The notes: generated from the letters alone by a model not told the origin. 64,000 nucleotides of DNA from Citroniella saccharovorans (GCF_035481615.1 NZ_JAYKOT010000003.1:868001-932000), one strand, 5' to 3'. Shown: positions 40,508 to 50,697, numbered from the stretch's first letter. Numbers and translations are program-made.

Positions 40508-42669
40508 GATGATTTTACCCTATATACTTTAATAGACCCATCAATTTCCATAATTTTTTTAAATAATATATCTAACTGACCCTTTTCCTTAACCTCAAGT
40601 AAAAGATCTATTAAAAAAGTATGATCCTTATTTATTTTTGCTGAAAGTGTTGAAATATTCATACCCATATCACCAATTATCTTTGAAATATTTGCTAGGT
40701 AACCCATCTTATCATAAGCTAGTATATGAAGATGAACATTATATTTAATGTCCTTAGTATCATCCCAAGCAACTTCTAAAAACCTTCCAGGATTTACACC
40801 CTTCATATTAGGACAATCTGCTCTATGAACACTAACTCCTCTGCCTCTAGTTACATATCCTACTATCTCATCACCAGGGACAGGGTTACAGCATTTAGCA
40901 AGTTTAACTTCAATATTATCAATTCCATCAAAAATAAGACCCATAGTAGATTTTTTATTTGATGTAGATTCTATAGCTTCTAAATCTTTTAAAGAAATAT
41001 CATCAGGCTTGTAATATTCTTTATATTTTTCCTTTAGCTTTGGCATAATTTGACTTATAAGAGTTGTACCATATCCTACAGATGCATACATATCTTCTAA
41101 GGAATTAAAAGAAAGTTTCTTAGAAATATCTTCAAGCCACTCTTTTTTTAGAATTTGATTGTAATCATAGCCCCTTTTTTCAGCTTCTTTCTCAAGCATA
41201 TCACGCCCTTTTATTAAATCCTCGTCCCTTTGAGATTTTCTAAACCATTGTTTAATTTTATTTTTTGCTTGAGGAGATTTTACAAATTTTAGCCAATCTT
41301 TTGAAGGGCCAGTTGAATTTGGAGATGTAAGTATTTCTACAATATTACCATTTTTAAGCTTAGTTGATAGAGGAACAATTCTTCCATCAACTTTCGCTCC
41401 AACACATTTATTACCAACAGCTGTATGAACTCTGTAGGCAAAATCAACAGGAGTAGACCCTTGAGGAAGTCCTATAACATCACCTTTTGGGGAGAAAATA
41501 TATACTTCATCAGAGAAGAAATCACCCTTTAATGTTTCCATAAATTCAGTTGAATCGCTTAAATCTTTTTGCCAATCCATAAGTAGTCTTAACCATTGTA
41601 ATTTTTCATCAAAATTAGATGATTTTGACTTGTTTTCTTTATATTTCCAGTGAGCAGCAATACCATATTCTGCAGTTTTATGCATTTCAAAGGTTCTTAT
41701 TTGAACTTCAAATATTTCACCTTCAAGTGCGACTACAGTTGTATGAAGCGATTGATACATATTTGCCTTAGGCATAGCTATATAATCTTTGAATCTTCCT
41801 TGAATAGGTTTCCAAAGTGAATGTACAACACCCAAAACATTATAACAATCTCTTACTGTTTCAACAATAACTCTTACAGCTGTTAGGTCATAAATTTGCT
41901 CAAAAGTTTTCCCACCATTTTTAATTTTGTTATAGATGCTGTATATGCTCTTTGGCCTACCAGAAATCTCACATTTAATATTCATCTGATCAAGGTTTTC
42001 ATGTAAGATATTTATGATTTTATTAATGTCCTCTTCCCTATCTTCTCTTTTCTTTTGAATTTTTTTTGCTAAATCATAATAAGTTTCAGGTTCTAAATAC
42101 CTTAATGATAAATCTTCAAGTTCCCACTTAATAGTTGAAATCCCAAGTCTATGTGCTAGAGGAGCGTAGATTTCGATAGTCTCAGTTGCTATTCTAAACT
42201 GCTTAGCCTTAGTCATATATTCAAGAGTTCTCATATTATGAAGTCTATCGCAAAGCTTAATAATAATAACCCTTATATCATTGGCCATAGCCATAACCAT
42301 TTTCCTAATATTTTCAGCTTGAGATTCTTGTTTTGTCTTATAATTAAGATTCTTTAGTTTAGTTACTCCATCTACAAGATTTGCAACCTCTTCAGAAAAA
42401 AGTTCTTTAATATCGTCATAAGTATACTCTGTATCTTCTATAACATCGTGCATCATGCCCGCCATTATAGTTGTATCATCCATATTAAGATCTATTAGAA
42501 GTAAGGCAACGTGTACAGGATGAATGAAATACTCTTCACCTGAATTTCTTTTTTGTCCTTCATGAGCTTTTTTAGTGAAAAGATAACACTTTTCTATTTG
42601 TTTAGGATCGTATGCAATTTTATTTTCATCCATTTTTTCATACATGTATTCTAATGAAATGTTATCCAT
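40504..42669 (-). CDS. relA: Bifunctional (p)ppGpp synthetase/hydrolase RelA/SpoT
   Basis: 721 aa. HD hydrolase domain (HPVHVALLLIDLNMDD, GMMHDVIEDTE), synthetase (GRPKSIYSIYNK, YDLTAVRVIV, MYQSLHTTVVALEGEIFEVQ), TGS (VYIFSPKGDVIGLPQGSTPV), zinc-finger region (LAKCCNPVPGDEIVGYVTRG) and ACT at the C-terminus. All catalytic blocks are intact, so it should both make and degrade the alarmone. Ribosome binding site AAGAGGTGAG. Confidence 0.97.
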   Translation of the reverse strand: MDNISLEYMYEKMDENKIAYDPKQIEKCYLFTKKAHEGQKRNSGEEYFIHPVHVALLLIDLNMDDTTIMAGMMHDVIEDTEYTYDDIKELFSEEVANLVDGVTKLKNLNYKTKQESQAENIRKMVMAMANDIRVIIIKLCDRLHNMRTLEYMTKAKQFRIATETIEIYAPLAHRLGISTIKWELEDLSLRYLEPETYYDLAKKIQKKREDREEDINKIINILHENLDQMNIKCEISGRPKSIYSIYNKIKNGGKTFEQIYDLTAVRVIVETVRDCYNVLGVVHSLWKPIQGRFKDYIAMPKANMYQSLHTTVVALEGEIFEVQIRTFEMHKTAEYGIAAHWKYKENKSKSSNFDEKLQWLRLLMDWQKDLSDSTEFMETLKGDFFSDEVYIFSPKGDVIGLPQGSTPVDFAYRVHTAVGNKCVGAKVDGRIVPLSTKLKNGNIVEILTSPNSTGPSKDWLKFVKSPQAKNKIKQWFRKSQRDEDLIKGRDMLEKEAEKRGYDYNQILKKEWLEDISKKLSFNSLEDMYASVGYGTTLISQIMPKLKEKYKEYYKPDDISLKDLEAIESTSNKKSTMGLIFDGIDNIEVKLAKCCNPVPGDEIVGYVTRGRGVSVHRADCPNMKGVNPGRFLEVAWDDTKDIKYNVHLHILAYDKMGYLANISKIIGDMGMNISTLSAKINKDHTFLIDLLLEVKEKGQLDILFKKIMEIDGSIKVYRVKSS

Positions 42670-42738
42670 ATTCTCACCTCTTTTAATTAAATATAAATTT
42701 GTATAATATATTAATTATATCAGATTTTAAAAATTATT

Positions 42739-44469
42739 TCATCTAATATCTTTAATATTTAACTGAACTCTCCTATTTCCGTTAAATTCGTTTATTGTAG
42801 GGTAGTAAATAATATCAATTGGTAAATTATATTGATTTGAATAATTATTATATATCTTATTGCCAAATTTGTTTTCTAAATAAGACAAAATTTCATCACT
42901 TTTTGTGAAATTTATAGCTTCTAATACTCTATTATTTTTTAGTAAAGTGAGTTTAATGACATTTTTATTTTTACCAATAATTTTAACTGATAATAAATTT
43001 ATATTCTTATCAGCAAGTACTGGTCTACTATTGCCCTCGCCAAAAGGTTCTAAATCACTAAGTTCATTAATAAAGTTCTCATCTATACTAGAAATATCTT
43101 TCTTAATATCTATATAATGTACCTCTACAAAATCTTTCTCAGATAGTCCACTATCTTCATTTAAAGCTTTGTTTAAATCATAAAATCTACTTCTTTCAAT
43201 TGAAAATCCTGCAGCCATTTTATGTCCGCCAAACTTTAAAAAAAGATCTTTCTGATCTTCGAGTTTGCTTATCATATTATAAGGCTTTATACTTCTTCCA
43301 GATCCTTTTAAAGTATTCTCTTCGAGTCCATTTGTAAAAACTAAGGTTGGTTTATTAAATTTTTCTTTTATTCTTCCTGCTATTATCCCAACGATGCTTT
43401 CATGACAAGGCTCAATATTAACCATGATGACATTATTTAAATGGATAGATTGCTCTTTAATTATTTTTAATGCTCTAGTTAAGCCTTCGTTAGTTAGATT
43501 TTTTCTCTCGTTATTTAGTCTTACTAATTCATAAGCATAAGATTCACAATTATTTATATTATCTTCTAAAAATAGTTCTACTCCGAGTCTAGCAGTTGAA
43601 AGTCTACCTGAAGCATTTATAGAAGGGCCAATAACAAATCCAAGAGTAAATATATCAATATCTTTATTCCAATTATTTGCTTGAACTAAAGCTTTAAACC
43701 CTGGATTTTTAAGTTTATTTAGTTCTTTTAAACCCTCCTTCACAATTATTCTATTTTCATCCTTAAGTTCAACTACGTCGCACACAGTTCCCATTGCTGC
43801 GTAGGATATGAGAGGAATGAGTTTTTCATCCTCAATCCCTATCGAATTATATATAGCTTGGATAAGTTTAAAACTAACTCCAGCACCGCAAAGATTTTCG
43901 AAAGGATAAGTTTCATCTTCTCTATGAGGGTTTATAACAGCATTTGCATTTGGTAAAAAATCTTTCTCTCCATCTCTTTTTATAGTATGATGGTCAGTTA
44001 CTATTATATCTATTCCAAGTTCTCTGGCACGATTTACTGCATCAAATTGAACTATACCATTGTCACATGTGATAATTAAATCTACATTTTCTTTTTTCAT
44101 TTCTTCAACCATAGATGTATTTATTCCATAGCCGTCAACAGTCCTATCTGGAATTGAATATGTTACTTTTTTATGAATTTCTCCGAGGCCCTTCATCAAA
44201 ATAACTGTAGAAGCTATTCCATCTTGGTCATAATCCCCACAAATATGAATATGAGAGTCTTTAGATATATGGTCTAAAATTAAATCAACAGCTATATCCA
44301 TATCCTTCATTAAAAAAGGATCGTGCATATTTTCAAAATTTGCATTTAAATAATAATCTATTTTTTCTTTTGTATCTATTCCTCTATTTACTAAAATATA
44401 AAGAAACTCATCACTAAGCTTACCCTTAAGTGATGAGATGTCTCTATTATAAATTCTCCAAATACTCAA
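42739..44469 (-). CDS. recJ: Single-stranded-DNA-specific exonuclease RecJ
   Basis: 576 aa. DHH phosphoesterase motifs: ICGDYDQDGIASTVIL, ITCDNGI, VTDHHTI, NPHREDETYPFENLCGAG; DHHA1 GGHKMAAGFS. 5'-3' exonuclease in repair and recombination. Follows scfB after 12 bp. Confidence 0.96.
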   Translation of the reverse strand: MSIWRIYNRDISSLKGKLSDEFLYILVNRGIDTKEKIDYYLNANFENMHDPFLMKDMDIAVDLILDHISKDSHIHICGDYDQDGIASTVILMKGLGEIHKKVTYSIPDRTVDGYGINTSMVEEMKKENVDLIITCDNGIVQFDAVNRARELGIDIIVTDHHTIKRDGEKDFLPNANAVINPHREDETYPFENLCGAGVSFKLIQAIYNSIGIEDEKLIPLISYAAMGTVCDVVELKDENRIIVKEGLKELNKLKNPGFKALVQANNWNKDIDIFTLGFVIGPSINASGRLSTARLGVELFLEDNINNCESYAYELVRLNNERKNLTNEGLTRALKIIKEQSIHLNNVIMVNIEPCHESIVGIIAGRIKEKFNKPTLVFTNGLEENTLKGSGRSIKPYNMISKLEDQKDLFLKFGGHKMAAGFSIERSRFYDLNKALNEDSGLSEKDFVEVHYIDIKKDISSIDENFINELSDLEPFGEGNSRPVLADKNINLLSVKIIGKNKNVIKLTLLKNNRVLEAINFTKSDEILSYLENKFGNKIYNNYSNQYNLPIDIIYYPTINEFNGNRRVQLNIKDIR

Positions 44470-44481
44470 ATTAACTCCTCT

Positions 44482-45831
44482 TTATATTTCCCCTTTATTA
44501 GCTAAGATTGAAATTGCACATTCCAATCTCTTTCTTTGCATTTCACAGCCAATTTTGTAAGGCTTATTTAATGAGTGATTGTTAAAATAAGCGTTAGCAT
44601 GACAGCCTCCAGAGCAATAAAATTTCGCCCAACACTCTTTACAATCTTCCTTATTAAACACATTGGCCTTTTTAAATTTTTCAGTTATTTCTCTTTTATC
44701 TATACCAGTAAAAATATTGCCAAGTTTAAAGCTTGGATCAGATGCAAATTGATGGCAAGGATAAATATCACCATTTGGAGTTACAGATATATATTCACAT
44801 CCAGCTCCGCACCCTATGGACCTTTTAGCTAAACAAGGGCCATTTGATAAATCTACCATAAAGTGAAAGAATAAAAGCTTATCTTCATCTTTATTAATAT
44901 CTAAATATATTTTAGAAAATTTTTCATACTCTTCTAGTATTTGTTCAAGGTGTTCTTCCCTTATTGCATACTCTTCTTTTTCATCAGTTACCACAGGCTC
45001 TAAAGAAATCTTGTCAAATCCTTCTTTATAAAATTCTAGAGCATCCTTAGAAAAATCTAAATTGTGAGAAGTGAAAGTCCCTCTTATATAGTAGTCCTTA
45101 TCTCCTCTTCCCTCTATCAATTTTTTGAATTTAGGAACTATAATATCGTAAGATCCCTTACCATTAATGGTTGGTCTCATATAATCATTGATTTCTTTTC
45201 TTCCATCTAATGATAGAACAACATTGTACATGTGCTTATTTATAAAATCAATTTTATCATCATCTAGGCCAACACCGTTTGTTGTAATAGTAAATCTTAT
45301 ATTTTTCCCAGTTTTTTTATTTAGTTCATCTCCATAAAGGGTAAGTTTTTTTACAACGTCAAAATTTAATAAAGGTTCTCCACCAAAGAAATCAACCTCT
45401 AGATTTTTTCTATTTCCAGAGTTTTCAATAAGAAAATCCAAGGCTCTTTTTCCTGTTTCAAAGTCCATCAAGGACCTTTCGCCGCAAAAATCTCCCTGAG
45501 ATGCAAAACAGTACCTACATCTTAAATCACAGTCGTGTGATACATGAAGACACATTGCCTTTATTATATTATCTCTATTATATTCAATGTCTTCACTCTT
45601 TATTTCTTCAGAAAAAAGATATCCCTCTTCCTTTAAGTTTCTAAGTTCACTTAAACACTCATCAATTTCTTCTTTAGAATACTCACTAAAAAGCGAATAA
45701 ACCTCATCATTAGTTTTATCAATTTCATCTACTATGTCATAAGTCATTTTATCTACTACAAATATACTTGATGAATAAACGTCTAAAATAATATATTTAT
45801 TATTTAAATAAAATTTATGTATTTTCCCCAT
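44482..45831 (-). CDS. scfB: SCIFF peptide maturase, radical SAM/SPASM (thioether-forming)
   Basis: 449 aa from ATG 45831 (MGKIHKFYL, GGAGG upstream; earlier in-frame ATGs have no good site). N-terminal peptide-recognition domain (RRE-like, residues ~1-85), radical SAM CxxxCxxC as CDLRCRYCFASQG, and SPASM clusters at the C-terminus (SIGCGAGCEYISVTPNGDIYPC, CWAKFYCSGGCHANAYFN). ScfB enzymes install thioether bridges on the SCIFF peptide encoded immediately upstream. Confidence 0.95.
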   Translation of the reverse strand: MGKIHKFYLNNKYIILDVYSSSIFVVDKMTYDIVDEIDKTNDEVYSLFSEYSKEEIDECLSELRNLKEEGYLFSEEIKSEDIEYNRDNIIKAMCLHVSHDCDLRCRYCFASQGDFCGERSLMDFETGKRALDFLIENSGNRKNLEVDFFGGEPLLNFDVVKKLTLYGDELNKKTGKNIRFTITTNGVGLDDDKIDFINKHMYNVVLSLDGRKEINDYMRPTINGKGSYDIIVPKFKKLIEGRGDKDYYIRGTFTSHNLDFSKDALEFYKEGFDKISLEPVVTDEKEEYAIREEHLEQILEEYEKFSKIYLDINKDEDKLLFFHFMVDLSNGPCLAKRSIGCGAGCEYISVTPNGDIYPCHQFASDPSFKLGNIFTGIDKREITEKFKKANVFNKEDCKECWAKFYCSGGCHANAYFNNHSLNKPYKIGCEMQRKRLECAISILANKGEI

Positions 45832-45856
45832 AATACCTCCAAAAAATATAGACAAA

Positions 45857-45887
45857 TAAAAAAAAGGTGACCAGCACCAATTTTTTT
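45857..45887 (-). terminator. Terminator/attenuator between SCIFF peptide and its maturase
   Basis: GGTG-loop-CACC core (45866-45869 with 45875-45878) lengthened by A-run/T-run pairing and followed by T8 on the reverse strand. It lets the peptide mRNA end early, keeping maturase expression lower. Confidence 0.7.
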
Positions 45888-46032
45888 ATTTGTTTTCATT
45901 TTCGCACTTTTGATTTCCAACAGTGCAAGATGTTTTACAAGCTGATTGGCAAGATGTTTGACATTCGCCGCATCCTTTATGAGAGCAAGTATCTCTCAAA
46001 CTTGATTTTTTAAGTACAGTTATATGTTTCAT
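45886..46032 (-). CDS. scfA: SCIFF (six-cysteines-in-forty-five) ranthipeptide precursor, with seven Cys
   Basis: 48 aa, ATG 46032-46030 after AAGGAGGGG; too short for usual gene callers. Sequence start MKHITVLKKSSLRDTC, core GCGECQTSCQSACKTSC then GNQKC: the family core is nearly invariant. Cysteines at 16, 21, 24, 28, 32, 36 and 43, one more (Cys16) than the canonical six. Product of ribosomal synthesis, thioether-crosslinked by ScfB; ranthipeptides have been linked to quorum-type regulation in clostridia. Confidence 0.93.
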   Translation of the reverse strand: MKHITVLKKSSLRDTCSHKGCGECQTSCQSACKTSCTVGNQKCENENK

Positions 46033-46057
46033 ATTAAACCCCTCCTTGTACCTAAAT

Positions 46058-46086
46058 ATTATATCATAAAATAATTATTATGAAAA
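46058..46086 (-). promoter_or_regulatory. Promoter of scfA
   Basis: On the reverse strand TTTTCA (complement of 46081-46086), 17-bp spacer, TATAAT (complement of 46058-46063), followed by a ~25-nt leader to the ribosome binding site. Confidence 0.6.
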
Positions 46087-46117
46087 GAAAGCTAAAAAAC
46101 TACTTAGAATAAACTAA

Positions 46118-46390
46118 TTATTTTTCAATTACTTTATAGATGGCAGTTCTAGTAACTTCCATTTGGGCATCTTGAGACTTAATTGTTATATAATCTTCTC
46201 CAGTTTTAGTAACCTTTCCTTTAATTCCACCAACTGTAATTATATTATCTCCAACTTTTACTCCATCTCTTATAGCTTGAATTTCTTTTTCTCTCTTTTT
46301 TTGTGGTTTAATCATTAAAAAATAAATAATTACAAAAGCAATTATAAGTGAAAGAAATGTCGGCATTATTGAAGTAATTCCTTCAGGCAT
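46118..46390 (-). CDS. yajC: Preprotein translocase subunit YajC
   Basis: 90 aa. One membrane helix (about 10-28) then the conserved YFLMIKPQKKREKEIQ and VGDNIITVGGIKGKV. SecDF-associated; sits between tgt and scfA as in many clostridia. Confidence 0.95.
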   Translation of the reverse strand: MPEGITSIMPTFLSLIIAFVIIYFLMIKPQKKREKEIQAIRDGVKVGDNIITVGGIKGKVTKTGEDYITIKSQDAQMEVTRTAIYKVIEK

Positions 46391-46440
46391 ATTATCCCTC
46401 CTTTTTTAATACTATATTTTTATTATATCAATTATTATAC

Positions 46441-47547
46441 CTAATATCCATAAGAATCGTAAAATTCTTTTTTATATTCTAAAAATCTATCTTCTTCTAT
46501 AGAACTTCTTATATTTTTCATTAAATCTAGTAAAAAATAAAGATTATGAATTGTGAGTAGTCTTGCTGCTAAAATCTCATTTACAGAAATCAAATGTCTT
46601 ATATATGCTCTTGAGTGATTCTTGCAAGCGTAGCATGAACAATTCTCGTCAATTGGTCTAAAATCTTTTCTATACTTAGCATTTTTAAGAACAAGTTTAC
46701 CATTATAAGATATAGCAGTTCCATTTCTAGCAATTCTAGTTGGTAATACGCAATCAGCCATATCAACTCCAGCTTCAACTGCCTCAAATAGATAGTCTGG
46801 ACTGCCAACCCCCATCAAATATCTAGGTTTATTAATTGGCATAAATTGTGTTGTATAATGTAAAAGCTCAACCATCATATCTTTAGGCTCTCCAACACTT
46901 AATCCTCCAATTGAAAAACCAGATAAATCAAATGCAGTAGTTTTTTCAGCACTATATTTTCTAAGATCCTTATACATTCCACCTTGAATAATTCCAAATA
47001 AGGCTTGATTGTCATTTTTGTTGTGCTTAATACACCTTTCAAGCCATCTCAAAGTTCTAAGCATAGAGTCCTTAGTATAGTCATAACTAGCTGGATATGG
47101 AACACATTCATCAAAAGCCATCATAATATCGGATCCAAGAAAATTTTGGATATCTATAGATTTTTCTGGAGAAATAAAGTGTTTAGAACCATCAATATGA
47201 GATCTAAAGTGAACTCCCTCTTCAGTTATCTTTCTTTGTCTAGAAAGACTAAAAACTTGAAATCCACCTGAGTCAGTTAATATTGGCTTATCCCAATTCA
47301 TAAATTTATTTAAGCCGCCAGCTTCACGCATAATTTCTTCGCCAGGTCTTAAATAAAGGTGGTAGGTATTTCCAAGTATAATTTGTGAGCCTATTTCTTT
47401 TAATTCATCACATGTCATAGCTCTAACACTTGCCCTAGTCCCAACCGGCATAAAAATTGGAGTTTTTACTTCTCCATGATTTAATTTTAATGTACCAGTT
47501 CTTGCCTTGCATTCACTGGACGTTTTTTCAACTTTAAACTCTAACAA
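46441..47547 (-). CDS. tgt: Queuine tRNA-ribosyltransferase
   Basis: 368 aa. LTDSGGFQVFSLS (Asp general base), GGLSVGEP, ADCVLPTRIARNG (nucleophile Asp) and zinc ligands CSCYACKNHSRAYIRHL. Exchanges G34 for preQ1 in tRNA; the next enzyme QueA is adjacent upstream (4 bp). Confidence 0.97.
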   Translation of the reverse strand: MLEFKVEKTSSECKARTGTLKLNHGEVKTPIFMPVGTRASVRAMTCDELKEIGSQIILGNTYHLYLRPGEEIMREAGGLNKFMNWDKPILTDSGGFQVFSLSRQRKITEEGVHFRSHIDGSKHFISPEKSIDIQNFLGSDIMMAFDECVPYPASYDYTKDSMLRTLRWLERCIKHNKNDNQALFGIIQGGMYKDLRKYSAEKTTAFDLSGFSIGGLSVGEPKDMMVELLHYTTQFMPINKPRYLMGVGSPDYLFEAVEAGVDMADCVLPTRIARNGTAISYNGKLVLKNAKYRKDFRPIDENCSCYACKNHSRAYIRHLISVNEILAARLLTIHNLYFLLDLMKNIRSSIEEDRFLEYKKEFYDSYGY

Positions 47548-47551
47548 TCAA

Positions 47552-48580
47552 TTACTCCTTTATAAACATAGCATCTCCAAAACTGAAGAATCTGTATTTT
47601 TCCTTTATAGCTTCACTATAAGCATTTAAAATATTTTCTCTAGTAGACATGGCTGATACAAGCATCATAAGTGTAGATTTAGGAAGATGGAAATTTGTTA
47701 TTAAACTTGTAACAACTTTAAATTCAAATCCTGGATAAATAAAAATATCTGTTGATTCAGATTTTGGAGTTAACTCATCTTCTCCTCTAATAGCAGATTC
47801 TAAAGTTCTAACAACAGTAGTTCCTACTGCTACAATTTTTTTGCCAAGTTTTTTTTGCCTATTAATAACATCTGCCGTTTCCCTAGATAAACTATAAACT
47901 TCCTTATGCATTATATGTTTTTCAATATCATTTACCTTGACAGGTCTAAAAGTTCCTAGTCCTACATGAAGTGTGACAAATTCTACATATACTCCCATAT
48001 TCCTAATTTTATCTAAAAGTTCTTCAGTAAAATGTAGTCCTGCTGTTGGTGCAGCAGCTGATCCGTCATACTTTGCATATACAGTTTGATAATCATCTTT
48101 ATTTTCAAGTTTTTCAGTAATATATGGAGGTAGTGGCATTTCTCCTAATTCATCTAGTCTTTCTTCAAAAATACCATCATAGAAAAATTCTATTATCCTA
48201 ACCCCATCTTCTATAACATCCAAAACTTCACAGCTAAGTCTTCCATCTCCAAAAATTAGCTTGGAACCAACCCTCATTTTCTTACCAGGCTTTACCAAAC
48301 ATTCCCAAATATCGTCTTTAGTATTTTTTAGCATCAAGACCTCTACTTTTTCTTCCTTACCATCTCTATGGCCGTAGAGTCTTGCAGGGATTACCTTTGT
48401 ATCATTTAATACAAGTACATCTCCATCTTCTAAATAATCCACGATATCATAAAACATCTTGTGGCAAACTTCACCTGTAGTTTTATCCATGACAAGAAGT
48501 CTTGCATGGTCCCTGTCTTTTAATGGATGCTGAGCAATTAAACTCTCATCTAATTCAAAATCAAAATCATCTGTTTTCAA
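47552..48580 (-). CDS. queA: S-adenosylmethionine:tRNA ribosyltransferase-isomerase
   Basis: 342 aa. FDFELDESLIAQHPLKDRDHAR, LNDTKVIPARLYG, DGSAAAPTAGLHFTEELL and HVGLGTFRPV are all present. Converts preQ1-tRNA to epoxyqueuosine with SAM as ribosyl donor. Confidence 0.97.
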   Translation of the reverse strand: MKTDDFDFELDESLIAQHPLKDRDHARLLVMDKTTGEVCHKMFYDIVDYLEDGDVLVLNDTKVIPARLYGHRDGKEEKVEVLMLKNTKDDIWECLVKPGKKMRVGSKLIFGDGRLSCEVLDVIEDGVRIIEFFYDGIFEERLDELGEMPLPPYITEKLENKDDYQTVYAKYDGSAAAPTAGLHFTEELLDKIRNMGVYVEFVTLHVGLGTFRPVKVNDIEKHIMHKEVYSLSRETADVINRQKKLGKKIVAVGTTVVRTLESAIRGEDELTPKSESTDIFIYPGFEFKVVTSLITNFHLPKSTLMMLVSAMSTRENILNAYSEAIKEKYRFFSFGDAMFIKE

Positions 48581-48586
48581 AACTTA

Positions 48587-49591
48587 TTATTCTCCAAACT
48601 TATATCCTAAATGATCATAGGCTTTTTTAGTTAAAATCCTACCCTTAGGTGTTCTATTTAAAAAACCAATTTGTAAAAGATATGGCTCATAGACATCTTC
48701 AATAGTAACCGATTCTTCTCCAGTACTAGCTGCAATTGTATCAATTCCAACCGGCCCGCCTGAAAAATTTTCAATAATAGCTTTTATTAACCTTCTATCT
48801 GTTGAATCTAATCCAAGCTCATCAATCTCTAAGAGTTCTAGCCCTCTTTTACTTACCTCATCTGTAATCTCTCCATCAGCTCTAACTTCAGCATAGTCCC
48901 TAACTCTCTTTAATAGTCTATTTGCAATTCTTGGTGTTCCCCTACTTCTTTTAGCTATTTCAATAGCTCCTTTTTCAGTAATATTTACTCCTAGAATATC
49001 AGCACTCCTAGTTACTATAGTTTTTAAAGATTCAGTATCATACATCTCAAGATTCAATATAACACCAAATCTATCTCTTAAAGGAGAAGAAATTTGCCCT
49101 GCTCTAGTAGTTGCGCCGATTAAAGTAAAATTTTCCAAATCAATTCTTAGACTTCTAGCACTGGGACCTTTTCCAACCATAATATCCAGTGCGTGGTCTT
49201 CCATTGCTGGATAGAGAACTTCTTCAACTGACCTACTAATTCTATGAATTTCATCAATAAACAAAATATCTCCATTTTGAAGATTTGTTAAAATACTAGC
49301 TAAATCAGATGGCCTTTCAATAGCAGGCCCTGATGTTATCTTAATATTAACTCCCATTTCATTGGCTATAATGCCAGCTAAGGTTGTCTTTCCAAGACCA
49401 GGAGGTCCATGCAATAAAACATGGTCCATAGCTTCTTTTCTATTTCTAGCAGCTTCAATAAAAATATTTAATTTTTCTTTAGCCTTTTTTTGACCAATAT
49501 AATCTTTCATCCATCTAGGTCTAAGAGAAATTTCTAAACTTTCTTCCTCAAAATTCCTATTTGAACCGATTATTCTTCCTTCATTTTCCAT
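48587..49591 (-). CDS. ruvB: Holliday junction helicase RuvB
   Basis: 334 aa. Walker A LLHGPPGLGKTTLA, Walker B ILFIDEIHRISR, sensor GATTRAGQISSPLRDRFG, and the C-terminal winged helix (GGPVGIDTIAASTGEE, GFLNRTPKGR). Motor for branch migration with RuvA. Confidence 0.98.
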   Translation of the reverse strand: MENEGRIIGSNRNFEEESLEISLRPRWMKDYIGQKKAKEKLNIFIEAARNRKEAMDHVLLHGPPGLGKTTLAGIIANEMGVNIKITSGPAIERPSDLASILTNLQNGDILFIDEIHRISRSVEEVLYPAMEDHALDIMVGKGPSARSLRIDLENFTLIGATTRAGQISSPLRDRFGVILNLEMYDTESLKTIVTRSADILGVNITEKGAIEIAKRSRGTPRIANRLLKRVRDYAEVRADGEITDEVSKRGLELLEIDELGLDSTDRRLIKAIIENFSGGPVGIDTIAASTGEESVTIEDVYEPYLLQIGFLNRTPKGRILTKKAYDHLGYKFGE

Positions 49592-49597
49592 AAAAAC

Positions 49598-50182
49598 CTA
49601 CCTTGAAAGTTTTATCATACTCTTCTTAATAATATCTTCTAAGTCTAAATCTTCTTTAGCAACTTCATTTATAACTTTAACGACGCTATCCCTAGGATAA
49701 CCTAAAGAAGTTAGTGCAAAAATTGCATCTTCCAAATCTTCGTCTTTAATTATAAAGTCGTTTTCTTTAAAGTCATAATCAAACCCACTAATTTTATCTG
49801 ATAATTCCAAAATAATCCTAGATGCAGTTTTCTTCCCTACTCCAGGAGCCTTTGTAAGTAAATTAATATCATTTGTCTTTATAGCTGAAATTATTTGGGA
49901 AGGCATTAGACTAGATAAAATAGCTAGTCCAACCTTTGGTCCAACAGATGAAACAGTAGTTAATTTTTTAAATAAATCTAACTCATCCTCGCTATAAAAA
50001 CCGTAAAGGCTAAGAGAGTCTTCTCTAACAACCATTTCAATATGAATTGCAAAAGTTTCATCTATTACAAAATTTTTCATAGAGTTTAAAGATGTATAGA
50101 CCTTATATCCTATTAAGTTATTTTCAATAACTACATAATCATTTTCTATTTTTTTTATTTCTCCAATAATATAATCAATCAT
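49598..50182 (-). CDS. ruvA: Holliday junction RuvA
   Basis: 194 aa: OB-fold domain I, two HhH motifs (LTTVSSVGPKVGLAIL; LTKAPGVGKKTASRIILEL), acidic pin nearby, flexible linker and RuvB-binding domain III. Seven bp before ruvB. Confidence 0.96.
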   Translation of the reverse strand: MIDYIIGEIKKIENDYVVIENNLIGYKVYTSLNSMKNFVIDETFAIHIEMVVREDSLSLYGFYSEDELDLFKKLTTVSSVGPKVGLAILSSLMPSQIISAIKTNDINLLTKAPGVGKKTASRIILELSDKISGFDYDFKENDFIIKDEDLEDAIFALTSLGYPRDSVVKVINEVAKEDLDLEDIIKKSMIKLSR

Positions 50183-50189
50183 TTAAAAC

Positions 50190-50681
50190 CTACTTTATTA
50201 AAAACATTTCCTTGTTTCTTCCCTGAAAATAATGAGTCATAGCAACAGCAAGTGCATCGGAAGCATCATCAGGTTTTGGAATATCCTTTAAGGAAAGAAT
50301 ATTTTTAACTTGATTTTGCACCTGCAATTTTTCAGCTCTACCATATCCTGCAATAGATGATTTAATCTGTAGAGGTGTATATTCATAGATTGGAACTGAG
50401 TTTAGTTTTAAGCTAACCAGTATAACACCTCTTGCTTCTCCAACTGTAATAGCCGTCTTAACATTTTTATTAAAAAATAGTTCTTCTATAGCTACCTCAT
50501 CTGGATTAAAATCTTTAATTAATAAATCTATGTTTTTAAAAATAATCTCCAATCTTTCAGGTAGAGTTGATGTTGGAAGAGTTTGAATAATTCCATATTC
50601 AACTAAACTTATACGGCTTTTAGCTTCAATAACTCCATATCCAATAGTTGCAAGACCAGGATCTATACCTAATATTATCAT
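50190..50681 (-). CDS. ruvC: Holliday junction resolvase RuvC
   Basis: 163 aa with acidic catalytic residues in MIILGIDPGLATIGYG, VAIEELFFNKN, and the C-terminal DASDALAVAMTHY. Present together with RuvAB, unlike many bacilli that use RecU instead. Confidence 0.97.
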   Translation of the reverse strand: MIILGIDPGLATIGYGVIEAKSRISLVEYGIIQTLPTSTLPERLEIIFKNIDLLIKDFNPDEVAIEELFFNKNVKTAITVGEARGVILVSLKLNSVPIYEYTPLQIKSSIAGYGRAEKLQVQNQVKNILSLKDIPKPDDASDALAVAMTHYFQGRNKEMFLIK

Positions 50682-50697
50682 ACTTTCTCCTATAAAA

